The notes under the pieces are model-generated. The model saw only the letters and a list, made by a program, of their open reading frames with translations. It did not search any database and was not told the DNA's origin. Made by a program: the position numbers and the translations under genes. From Dendrophyllia cribrosa (lineage: Eukaryota > Cnidaria > Anthozoa > Scleractinia > Dendrophylliidae), in the NCBI GenBank assembly GCA_024195265.1, contig JAJLRJ010000013.1:12797822-12861821 (forward strand): a stretch of DNA of 64,000 nucleotides. Direction: 5' to 3'. Of this stretch, positions 1 to 10,100 are shown one piece after another (position 1 is the stretch's first letter; every line of letters starts with the position of its first letter).

Positions 1-204
1 CTCTGGCTCATATGTAAGATAGTGGCTTCTGCCCATCGGAAGATATATAGTACGATCCCTCTCTCTCTAGTTCTCCTATTTTAAAAGAACTTCAAAATAT
101 GTGACCTTAAAAAACTCAACAATGGCATGGTATGTAAATTTTGCCATACAACGGCTAAAGTAACAGTAATTTACATTCCCTTCTCGTCCCCTGGTCCCGT
201 CGCG

Positions 205-440
205 TTGGTTCTTTAGACATGAAACTTTGCTCCACGTTGTCTCTCTCTCTACCTAAGTGTATAAGTGGGTACCGGCGACATAATGCTGACTGGGCCCGGG
301 TAACTTTGCGATGGACTAACATCCCATCTAGGGGAGAGTAGTAATACTTTCAGTCGCTTCATTCTACCGTGTGCTACGGAAACGGCTTTAAGCCCCAGCA
401 GTTGTGAGCCACTAGGCTCGTGAAGACTTTGCAGTCTCGT
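205..440 (+). mobile_element. tRNA-derived SINE copy (family S1)
   Basis: The stretch shares a recognisable body with two other places in the window (19142-19360 and 24341-24560): a GAAACTTTGCTCCAC block, a run of CT repeats, a GTGGGTACCGGC block, then CATCCCATCTAGGGG and a 3' part near CAGTCGCTTCATT. Shared order of blocks across three dispersed copies supports a SINE. The tRNA-like head is poor in this copy, so it is probably 5' truncated. Confidence 0.6.
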
Positions 441-574
441 CCCAACAACAACAACAACAATGGCCGCCTGACTCTCTTAGCGACTAGAGGCTGCTTGTAC
501 TTAGGCTCAGGCTCAGGCGGCTAAGAAGGTCAGGCGGCTCTGGGGACGAGAATGATTACATTCCTCCTGTCCCC

Positions 575-678
575 TAGGCTCGATTTCCAGCCGTTTTGTG
601 CGCCTGCGTTTCTTTGCACACGTGTTGGGAGGAAGATATGAAAACCGGACTCCCTCAAACGGCTGAAAATCGAGCCTA
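575..678. mobile_element. Foldback MITE with 9-bp target duplication (MULE-like)
   Basis: Inverted ends begin TAGGCTCGATTT and continue through CAGCCGTTT on both sides. The element is flanked by a perfect 9-bp direct repeat CCTGTCCCC at 566-574 and 679-687. Nine-base duplications are typical of Mutator-like elements. At 104 bp it is non-autonomous. Confidence 0.7.
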
Positions 679-1302
679 CCTGTCCCCCTCCCCTAAGGAA
701 GGGCTGATTGTCAGGTTATGAAACTGATATACAACAACTGAAGTTAATGCGCGCGCTCTGATTGAACAGCTAACCATGCTCTTCCAGCATTCCACATAGT
801 TTATTGGGCCGATAAACCATAGAACTGGTGGTGTATTGCTTAAATTAACCAGTTATTACCTGGGCATAGCCTGCGTAACAGGCGCTCAGAAATGGAAGGG
901 GAAGGGGGAATTCGGCAGCGCGGGAGAAAGAGGAGCTAACCTGTGCGTATGTAGGCTAACCTGTGTGTGTTTGTAAATCCATTTCATATCATGTGATATT
1001 ACTGTACAGAGTTGTTTCTCACAACGTTACCATGTAAAAAAGGCACCAACTGCGAAATCAATTGAAGTAGGACGGATATATCCACCCTGATTGAAGCTTT
1101 ATAGCAATTATTATATAAAGAACTCTATTGCTCATAAGGAAGCTATTATATGGAACACTTAAGGACGTTCGCGCGAAAATCTTCTAACATTGACTTTTTT
1201 AAAAACGTTTGCTACAGCTAGGTTATGAGTTATTCGTGTCAGAAATGCAAAGAATTAAAGGCTCCTAAGAACCAACCCGTAAATAAGAGAATAAGAAAGG
1301 CG

Positions 1303-1375
1303 GGTCCGAGCATGAATTGAACCTTGTGCTTCCCGACTGCGAGTCCGGGCGCCAGACCACAAAACATCAAGGAAC
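1303..1375 (-). repeat. tRNA-like/SINE head fragment
   Basis: Read on the minus strand the segment has a B-box-like GGTTCAATTC preceded by an imperfect anticodon-arm-like hairpin (CCCGGACT...AGTCGGG). The A box is poor and the acceptor arms do not pair, so I call it a tRNA-derived repeat fragment and not a working tRNA. Confidence 0.35.
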
Positions 1376-2759
1376 GCATGTTCAATTAGGTTAAATTTTA
1401 ATATTTGAAGGTAGATACGTATCAAAACGCGTGTCTCGATTGGAAAATCCTTTTAGATCGATTTTAATGTTTCATTAAAGACTCCAAATGCGAAACATCT
1501 TTAAGCTTATTGTTGTTTATATTCGTTTACAACAAATTAGTTATTGTTATCGTTGGATTCACGCTGTTCTTGTTACGAAACGCATTCGGCGAGTGAGTGA
1601 GTCAGTGCTCATTTGCATATCTGTCTCTGTAACCGATAACCCGTTCATTACGCATGCGCGTATTTACGGGTTAAAAATGGGGGGTCACCGACTTCATTTC
1701 CGAGATAAGCTATCTGAAAGGCGACCCTAATTTTGAAAAAATGGTCTTCCTGACTGGATATAATCCCAATGTCTGTTAGTCTAAAAATATTACAAATGAT
1801 TCTCTAAAATGCAACTTTCTTTCCCAAATTTTATGCGAGTAGGTCTGTTAAGCAAATTCATTCAACTGCTGACGTCCCTTAAAGGAAATCTAATCTTTAA
1901 TTAAACGACAGCATTTGCAAACTTTGTCAGCCGCAAGTTGGCAGGATTCGATGTCGCGCGGGTAGAAAAATGGAAAAAAAAACTTCCTACATTAATTTTT
2001 GTTGATTTTTTTCACAATCTGTCGAGAATTGGCAAAGAAAATTATCTATCAAAATAAAAATTGGGGGTCACCATCCATCCAAACTAGTTAAATCTAAGGA
2101 AAGTTAACGTAACGGCTACCAGCCCTTCAAGCGCTTAGATTTCTTCTCTTGCGCGCGCTAGTGCATGACGTAGCATGGTGTTGCGACATGAATTGCGTCG
2201 GTGCGTTGCGTGCACAGTAAGGGAAAAGAAATCAAAAGCTTTGTATACAGTTTAGGCTTTAGCTCTTCGCCTCAGACAATGCATTGTACTGGAAGTGGTT
2301 TTGAATATTAATCATCCATTAAATTTTAGTTAGAATGGTAATAAATATGTCGTTAGTTGGGAATTAAAATTCTCATTATGGGACATTATATTTAATTACT
2401 AATTTATTAGTGATTTAGGGTGCGAATTTTTAATATTTTTAATATATCTGAATTTTAATTATAATGTTAGTAATTTTAGTTAGATTAGCAGTATTTTATT
2501 GTAAATAGCAGACGTTTTAACACGACCCCACAAGCGGCATCGCTTTAATTTCTATCCAGCTGTATAAATAAGTATTTCAATGTATTGTAGTAGTTGTTAA
2601 ACCATGCGTTAGAGAGTTAATTTTGCTTATTTAATGAATTTCATGATAAAATTGAATGCTAAGTCATCAAAAAACATTTTAGCTTTCAATGTTATCATAA
2701 ATTATATTCTATTAAATGAACAACATTTTTTGACAATTTGACCTGAAAACTGAAGCGAC

Positions 2760-3420
2760 TTACTTGCTCAAAAAGTGCTCAAAATCTCAAAATAGTGCTC
2801 AAAAAGTGCTAAAAATTGTGAACAGTTACCTCTAAGCTTTTCCTAAATATGTCAATTTTTTACCAAAGTAATTAACCTTACAATCTATTTTGCGCAGTGT
2901 TTCTCGACAGGTTGTTACGAATGGTTGATTAAGAATATAGAATAATATTTTTCATGTAACTTCACATGGAACGACGGACGTAACAATGCTTTATCGCGTG
3001 CATAATAAAATTTGAAGATTCTTACTTCTGTCTATTTAGAGTTTTAGTACAACATTGTTAGACTCTTTTTGTCTTATTGTATTGTAGCATGACAGAGGCT
3101 TCCAGGTAATCTTGCAGAGCAGAGTTAGCTTCATAAGGATAATTAATAAGTCCACGTGCCTTTCCATGACAACAGTCTTTTATTCTTGACAACTTTATTA
3201 GTTATTCAAATTTATGACCTGGAACACGATTCTCGTTGCGAGAGACACACAGTTTTTGCTTTAAAATGTTTTAGAAGACACATGTTGCTCGAAATTTGCT
3301 CGAAGTGTGAAATATTGCTCAAATGTTGCCCAAAGTGCTAAAAAGTGCCCAAGGGTGCCCAAAATGCAAAATAGTGCTCCGAACTCAAAAAAGTGCTCAA
3401 AAGGTGCTCAGCGCAATCGG
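2760..3420. repeat. Low-complexity block of AGTGCTCAAAA-type motifs
   Basis: Two clusters (about 2760-2820 and 3290-3415) consist of degenerate copies of AAAAGTGCTCAAAA with variants GTGCCC and GTGCTA. Sequence between them is AT-rich and unrecognised. The clusters may be the two ends of one old element, but no clean inverted or direct termini are visible. Confidence 0.4.
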
Positions 3421-3861
3421 GAAACTGCCTATAACTGATTTTCTTGCAAAAATTTTTTTTTGAATTGTGTAGAAGACCACCTAAAGCTGCTAATGAAAAT
3501 AAGGAAGCGGTAACGGAATATATTTATATGACTCCGCTGCTTCTAATAGAGTTAGGGGCGGGCTTTCAGCGGGCTTTCAGCTCGGTAGGCGGGCTGGAAT
3601 TTTGTTGCGATTAGGGACGGACCATTATTTTTCTGGAGGGGGGTATGAGAAATTTTCCTCTGCAAACATTTTTTTTTTTATCCATGCGCCTTTGCAATTA
3701 TTTTTTTTCAAAACAAACCTTCCTGCAAACAATTTTTTTATTGTGGTCTTGTAAGGTTCCAAAAAAAATATTAACGTACTTTTTCCAAAAGTCACTAACA
3801 GTGCTATATACTGGTCATGTAACGCTTTCGAGTGGTATATCACGAGAAAGTGTTGCATAAC

Positions 3862-4020
3862 TATTTTATACCATGCCGTAGAAAATACAGTAGGAAGACT
3901 AGGAAGCACCATCAATGCGACATACGCGCAGCGCACGATGGAAAGGTTGGGTGTAATACGGTCGAACAACGGCTTTCCTGTATTCCGATTGGTTGTATTT
4001 TCTATGGCATGGTATAAATG
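3862..4020. repeat. Imperfect inverted repeat inside element A
   Basis: A stretch reading TATACCATGCCGTAGAAAATAC near 3870-3893 is mirrored by GTATTTTCTATGGCATGGTATA near 3996-4017, with about 100 bp between. It lies inside the larger TTA-flanked element and is probably an older foldback insertion. Confidence 0.5.
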
Positions 4021-4169
4021 CATTTAAATTGCCTATTGTTCTAAATAGTTTCTGTAAATAAATTTATTCAGTAGTCACTTATATTTGTTGTGGTTTCTTT
4101 ATACATCACTTACCACTCTATTTTAGATACAGTGTAGAAGTACGCTGTACTACTGTGGAGATGTATATA

Positions 4170-4290
4170 TTTTGAGGCTCGGGAATAGTGGTAGTGAGCG
4201 GAAAGTCGTTTGTTCAATCCTGGTCTCTAGACTAGCATGCATCTATAGTCATTTCATGCTAAAGAAACCGTAGCAAAACGCGGACACCGA
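4170..4290 (+). mobile_element. SINE S1 3'-end fragment
   Basis: The segment ends in TAGTCATTTCATGCTAAAG followed by AAACCG, which matches the 3' end of the S1 SINE family seen at 205-440. A B-box-like GTTCAATCCTGG precedes it. It is a short degraded copy nested in element A. Confidence 0.4.
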
Positions 4291-4973
4291 TTAGCCACCT
4301 GGTTAGTTCATTTTTCTTGGGCATGGGCTTTTAATACCTTCACAGTACTGCTACAAAGCTACTGGCGCACATAGAGGGCATATGACAGGCAATATGCCAA
4401 GGGAGTTGCAGGCTTTTTCCTAACAATACTTGAGGCCAGACCCTCGTTGACGATGCTCCCATAGCCCATTGACTCATACCACCCGGCCTGCGGTACCAAT
4501 GGTGATGGTAGGCACATTGCTGATTTGAAATGATTGCCATTGCCATACGTTACTCCAAACAACTTGTACGTAGTCAATGTCCCATTAGCTTTCATAATCA
4601 TGTCGTCAGGAAGATGACCCACCTCCAACACTCGCCCATTCCTTGACAGAATGTCAACATTACATGGTAAAACAAGCGGCATTCCTTGAATGAAGAACCG
4701 GTTGGACTCTTGTTTATGAAACATCATGCATTTACTGCGCCTTTCAATAACGGTTGAGTTTTACACTGCCGTCAATCACTGTAGCAGAAGCTTAAGAAAC
4801 GGTAGCTTAGTTCAACAGGGTCAAAAGGTCGCATTCGTACACAGTGATTGGTGGATTTCGTGGACTTTGTTTGATTGATGGCAGGGAAAAACGCAACCGT
4901 TGGTTGAAATTTAAATTTCATGAGTCTCCATGTTATTGAAAGGGGTAGTAAATAGCAATGATGAGTGTAATAT

Positions 4974-5128
4974 ACTGCAATTGTTAAGTTTAAATAGTTA
5001 ATGCGCCAGAAACTAAAATGACTGCCACACAGAATTTTCCTTTCCACTGAAGAAGGGGCAGTAGCCTCGAAACGTATGGAACTTTTTAGTTTCTGGCGCA
5101 TTAACTATTTAAACTTAACAACTGCAGT
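4974..5128. repeat. 155-bp near-perfect palindrome
   Basis: Arms of about 45 bp (ACTGCA, TTGTTAAGTTTAAATAG, TTAATGCGCCAGAAACTAAAA) are repeated in reverse complement with one mismatch. The loop carries GAAGAAGGGGCAGTAGCCTC followed by GAAACG, a 'GAAG...GAAACG' arrangement I associate with Penelope-like and other hairpin-ended retroelements. The arms are very well preserved, so the insertion is recent. Confidence 0.6.
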
Positions 5129-5499
5129 ATATGTTTATATGTGCTACACAGTTTAGTTTTATCAAATTTCTTGAATCAACTTTTGACAGAAATTTGATAA
5201 GTTAAAAACTGGAAGTAAAAAAATGTTGATATTTAATTCCTTTGATTTGCCAAAAAACCCAGCTGAGTATATTCTTGTACTTTCAATCTGGAGGTCTCAC
5301 GTTAAGATTTTAAATTCAAGTTTTCGAACTAATTCTTTTTCATGAATAGTTGTTAACTTCGTTTGTGTGGCTCTTTTGCAAACTTTTTTTTTTATACATA
5401 TTGTGTTTGCAAACATTTTATTTTGTCTTTTCAGGCTCTGCAAACAATTTTTTTCAATATTTCTCATACCCCCCCTCCAGAAAAATAATGGTCCGTCCC

Positions 5500-5793
5500 T
5501 TACATGACGAATTTCAGCCCGGGCTGACAGCCCACGCCGCCATCTTGTTTTATAATTGAAAACAAATCATTGCGTATGACCAAGAGATTATAATTATTTT
5601 CTCTCTTTTTTCTCTCTTCTTTCTCTCTCTTCTCTCTTTCTCTCTTTCTCTCTTGGTATGACCAAGTCCACTTTTCTACCCAGGTGACCTCGCTTTTCAG
5701 CCCGGGCTGAAATTTCATTCTGATTACATGAGGTTTATCAGCCCGTTTGCCCGTTTGCTGAAATTTCAGCCCGGGCTGAAATTCGCCATGTAA
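5500..5793. mobile_element. Foldback MITE with ends TTACATGRCGAATTTCAGCC
   Basis: Both ends read TTACATG, then CGAATTTCAGCCCGGGCTGA in inverted orientation. The interior holds a polypyrimidine tract of CTCTCTTT units (about 5596-5655). Its left end coincides with the TTA next to element A, so element A appears to have used the terminal TTA of this older element as its target. Confidence 0.55.
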
Positions 5794-6683
5794 TCGACCC
5801 CTTTAATAGTAGCCAGCACAATGGGCGCTTTTACAAGCTAACAGGGAGATATTTCAACGCCAAGGTCATTTATAAATAAATAAAAAAAGAAACAAATTCT
5901 AAAAACTATTAATTTTAGTAGACAGTAGTAGACAGCTGAGCGAGAATATTGAGCTTTATCGTCATCATCCGTTGACTCAAACACGATATTTAAGACGGGC
6001 CCTGTGCCTGACACGCCACACGTCCTAGCCTGCGTGGCAGGCGTAAATTCTCCCCGACGCCTGCTCCGCGGGCTACACACGTCCCGATCAGCCAACAGGC
6101 TAGCAAGCTCACTTCCCTAGACTCCACCTCTGCATCTTCTATCTTCCATTTGAGCTTGAGGGTAGTCATTAATTCTTCTGCAGCGATCCGTGAAAAGTAA
6201 GAGAGCTAAAGCTCGCTACCAGCGGTTACCACTCGTCTAACCCCTCTCCCCACCCCAATCTATGCCTGTTTGAGAAATTTCCACGAGTGATAGTCTTCTC
6301 CCTTTCGCACACGTCCTCGAAATTTCGCCCTATAAATGAACCGGCGCCTGCTAAAAAGGCTTTTTCTCCAAGGAGCAAATATTACCCAGTAAATTTACAT
6401 TTATTTTCTCATTTCCTGCTGGACAAAATTAATATCAAAGTACCGTATTTGTCGTAACTGAAGAAACTCGTCACGTGTTTATAATCTGCCAATGAAATCG
6501 TTCGCGGTTTTGTCTGTATGAACAGAATTCGAAAAGCCCAGAAAAGGATTTGTTCGGTGGCCTCCTTTGTACTGTGTTGGTCTTCTCTTCGCGCACGCGA
6601 GATATTTTCGTTGTGAAAGGGAGAGCTTTGTCTGTGAAACGATTCAAAATTGTATAAATTCTCACCAGGTAGCAAATAGAGGC
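5794..6683. other. Upstream region and probable 5' UTR of the transporter gene
   Basis: The stretch includes a short foldback (6026-6075, TAGCCTGC...GCGGGCTA) and leads into the transporter gene. No ATG lies in frame with the transporter between 6567 and 6683, so the first in-frame ATG is the one at 6684. Nothing else coding is seen. Confidence 0.5.
6331..6338 (+). promoter_or_regulatory. Possible TATA box of the transporter gene
   Basis: TATAAATG lies 353 bp upstream of the chosen start codon, in a region that turns GC-richer. This is a motif match only; no transcription start is visible in the sequence. Confidence 0.25.
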
Positions 6684-7156
6684 ATGGGTCGTGGTCGTTT
6701 TTCGGGCGACAACAAATGTGGCCGTTGTTGCAATGCGTTCTGCCGGAGAGTTCGAACTGATTTGCTTCTTGTTCTCATCATAATTGGCGTTATAATCGGG
6801 TTTTTGATCGGAGCTCTTGTAAACGGCCCCGTTAATAAAATCGAGGACATGGAAGAAAAGAAAACGGCGGTGATGTTGATTGGATTTCCTGGAGAGTTGT
6901 TTATGAACATGCTAAAAATGCTCATTTTACCATTGATCGTTGCAAGTTTGATCTGTGCGTTAGCGGCCTTAGATGCGAAAGCTACAGGTCGTGTCGGAAG
7001 GCGAGCTCTCATTTATTACTTCTCTACCACCATTTTGGCCGTAATTCTGGGAATAGTGTTGGTGGTGAGCATTCAACCGGGGAAAAATTCATCTGAGAAG
7101 GGAGAAAAGGAGGTAGATGACTACAGAACGCTAGATGCCTTTCTCGATCTCATCAG
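6684..7156 (+). CDS. Transporter exon 1
   Basis: It codes residues 1-157 plus two bases of R158: the cytoplasmic N-terminus, TM1-TM3 and the start of the TM3-TM4 loop. The donor is AG|GTAACC. The start is the first in-frame ATG; the frame is open upstream but without another ATG. Confidence 0.93.
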
Positions 7157-10100
7157 GTAACCTTATTTAGTAACCTTTAATGAGCTTAAGCTTAATCATG
7201 GGCTCACATTCTGAGAATATGTCAATTCAGTTTTTTTTATCCATGTTGTATGATTCATTTCCTCATACCGATGTTCATTTCCTCCATCCGCCCTACTCGC
7301 ACCTTCATATAAGTATAGCTTAACCTAAGGCAGCTTGGGTTTGTTTATATAGTTCATGTTTTCACTTGATTACGAAACTGATATTTACTTAAGGTCACAA
7401 CTTAAACAAGTGTTTTAAACTGAAAATCAATATTGCTGCCATAGCATGTTGATTTACGTTGCAACAGTCAGTTTGAGTATTGTGCTGGCGACATCTTTCA
7501 GAATTCTTTTAGAGGGGTTAATCCAGAGGTGTGGTAATAATAATATTATTGTAATTCAATCCTGACTGTCACTCAGCTGTCATGTTTTTCAGTGTAAGTA
7601 ACCTCCTTTTTAAAACAAAGGAAGGCTAAATTATATGCGATGTAGCAGGTCTCGTAACCATTGGTTCGATACCCTTCGAGAGAATAATACAGCAAACAAC
7701 AGAAACAGTGGCTCCCAGCCATAAAAACAGAAACAGCTGCAATGCCTTAAACAATAGAGCTGCTGCACTAACGTAAATAATTTATATGTACATCTGTTTA
7801 AAATTATCACAATAGTACCAATTATGTTATGCCTCCTTTTTCAAAGTCTTTTGACACATGTAAATGAGGTGCCAAAATGACATGAATTCTATAAATATCG
7901 CTTCAAAAGGACAGAACCAAGTGTCTGTTGTAGTTAATTTTGTATCCCAGGTAATTTTTATTTTTCCATTGTTTTTAGGTATGGTAATATATGCTAATGA
8001 ATTTGAAACAAAGGAAAAACAAAAATTACCTGAAATAAAAAAATGAACTGCAACATGTCCACTTGTGTAAGTTGTGGAGGTGTCTTCTGGAATGTAGGTC
8101 AGTAGACATTAAATCATATTATAATGCCCGCTAATATTATTAAAAATATTATCTTCTAAATAATTTTTTCATGATCTTATTGCATGAACACATTACATGA
8201 GACAAAATTGGATGTCACTGGTATCAGCGAATATCCTGTGTTCAATTTGATATCCCTTGTCTGATTTTATTCTGATGACTGCTAAATTTAATAAATAAGT
8301 CAATTTCGAAAAATTCCAATTTTACCTTCATACTTCCCTTTAAAAACTAACTTTTGAGATTCCCCTCCCCCCCTAACCCCCTCCTCCACAGTACCTGTAT
8401 TGTATGACCACTACTACTACTTCTTAGTTATTTCTTAAAGTATAAGGCATTAAGTAAATACAGATATTCCTGAAAACTATCGCAATACTATTGCAATAGT
8501 ACTTCCACTATCGCAATACTATCGCAATATCCATGTGACCTATTGCAATACAATTGCAATAGTTAAAATTTCCTCAATAATCACCCTTAGATATTTCCTA
8601 GAACCACACATAGTTCAAAACATTAAATGAAAAACCACAAGGACTATTCCTGTTTGCTATGACATCGAACTTGCTTTAGTTACAGTTCTAAAATGGAAAA
8701 GCTATCATTAATAAAGATTATAGTGTTTTTTACAGTAGAACCTCCTTAATACGGACACCAAAGGGCCAAGAGAGCTAAGCATCCAAATATTTCTGGAGTT
8801 GTCTTTATTATAAACTAAGGTGCATGTAGAGTTTATCAAATTATCAATTTTTTTACCTGTGGGACCAAGTGAACTGTCTGTAATAAGAAAGGTATCCATA
8901 TTTTGGAGGTGTTCATTAATAAAAGAGAGGTACTGTCTGTATAAGACAAGCCTTTGATCAAAGTATTATGGGGCACTTAATTTGATCTGCCACCTGGTCT
9001 CCTCAGTTAACGGCATCATTGACAACTGAAGGTATTTTAAACCTTTTCTTTGTTAGGAGCTGCTTCCCCAGCAACATTGTTGCCGCAACCTTTCAGCAGG
9101 TAAAATGAACTGTGACTATCTGATTAGTTTATGGAGCACTTAGTTTGTGTGTCTGTGAGAGGAGGAGTAGGAGGAGGGGGGGGGGGGGGGGGGGGGGGTA
9201 ACTTTGACTTTAGCGCACTTGAGATTATCAAGTAACACTTAAGAAAATTGGGGTTCACACCTGATGCAAATCTGTTACCTGAAACACTAGCTAATAATTA
9301 TTATTATCAATTTTTCACGCTGCTGCACGTGCCTTTTAGTTGGCTTCTGTTTTCCCATTGGTCAAGTGCCTTCTCAAGTGTGGGGTAGATCATACTTGGC
9401 AGCGTACTTTGGCTCCTTTGAAATAGACATGTTTCCATGGTCACAAGGTAGAGAATGTGCATTTTACTCTTTCACATTCAAATTAAAGTAGGTTTCAAGT
9501 GCACTTAGGATCTTCTTAGAAGCCCTCGTGTTAAACCAACAATTTTATTGTCATGAGTTCAATAAATCAAACTTTATAAACAAAACAAACTGTTGTTGAC
9601 TAGCTCAATTTTATGGTTGAACTTTATAGTGCACCTACTGTTATTACAAGCTTGATTTGCTTGGACTTGACTGTTATAATTTTTTATATGTGTATCTTTC
9701 AGAAAAAAACTAAATACACCACTGCCAAAGACAAAATTTCTTACATCAACAAAACAATTGATGCGGCAACTGGAAACTATTCAATGGAAAAAGTGGTTAA
9801 GGAAGGTTCCAAGACGGTTCCTTCTGGAATGATGGTTGATCCTAAAGGGTCTATAAATGTCTTGGGACTGGTTGTGTTTTCCATTGTGTTCGGAGTTGTC
9901 CTGGGAAGAACTGGTGAGCGAGGGATGCCGCTGAAAGCTTTCTTTGAAGCTCTGAATGAAGTGATTATGAAGATGGTTACTTTGGTCATGTGGTAAGTTT
10001 TAAGAAAAATGATAAATGTACTTTTAAGCAATGTTCTTGCTGTTGCTGTTTCTTTCATTTTGTGAAGTTTTCTTGTTATTTTCTATTGTTTTTAATGTTG

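Larger units (their letters stand above)
1..3610. other. Gene-free, repeat-rich flank
   Basis: I see no supportable coding exon here. The stretch holds a SINE copy, a 104-bp foldback with 9-bp flanking duplications, a tRNA-like fragment and a low-complexity block built on a GTGCTCAAAA motif. The open frame near 1488-1730 has no recognisable domain and is AT-rich like its surroundings. Nothing recognisable is seen in about 690-1300 and 1730-2740. Confidence 0.6.
3614..5499. mobile_element. Non-autonomous PIF/Harbinger-like element, copy A
   Basis: The ends are inverted repeats of nearly 40 bp that start GGGACGGACCATTATTTTTC and run into a G-rich stretch and TATGAGAAA. The flanking trinucleotide is TTA on both sides (3611-3613 and 5500-5502), the duplication expected for PIF/Harbinger. 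The 1886-bp body has no transposase frame. It contains a foldback, a SINE tail and a second foldback. A relative with the same outer 13 bases lies at 20383-21943. Confidence 0.75.

Noticed and set aside
5838..6095. 85-codon minus-strand frame upstream of the transporter
   Set aside because: Low-complexity C-terminus, a start within a foldback repeat and no domain.
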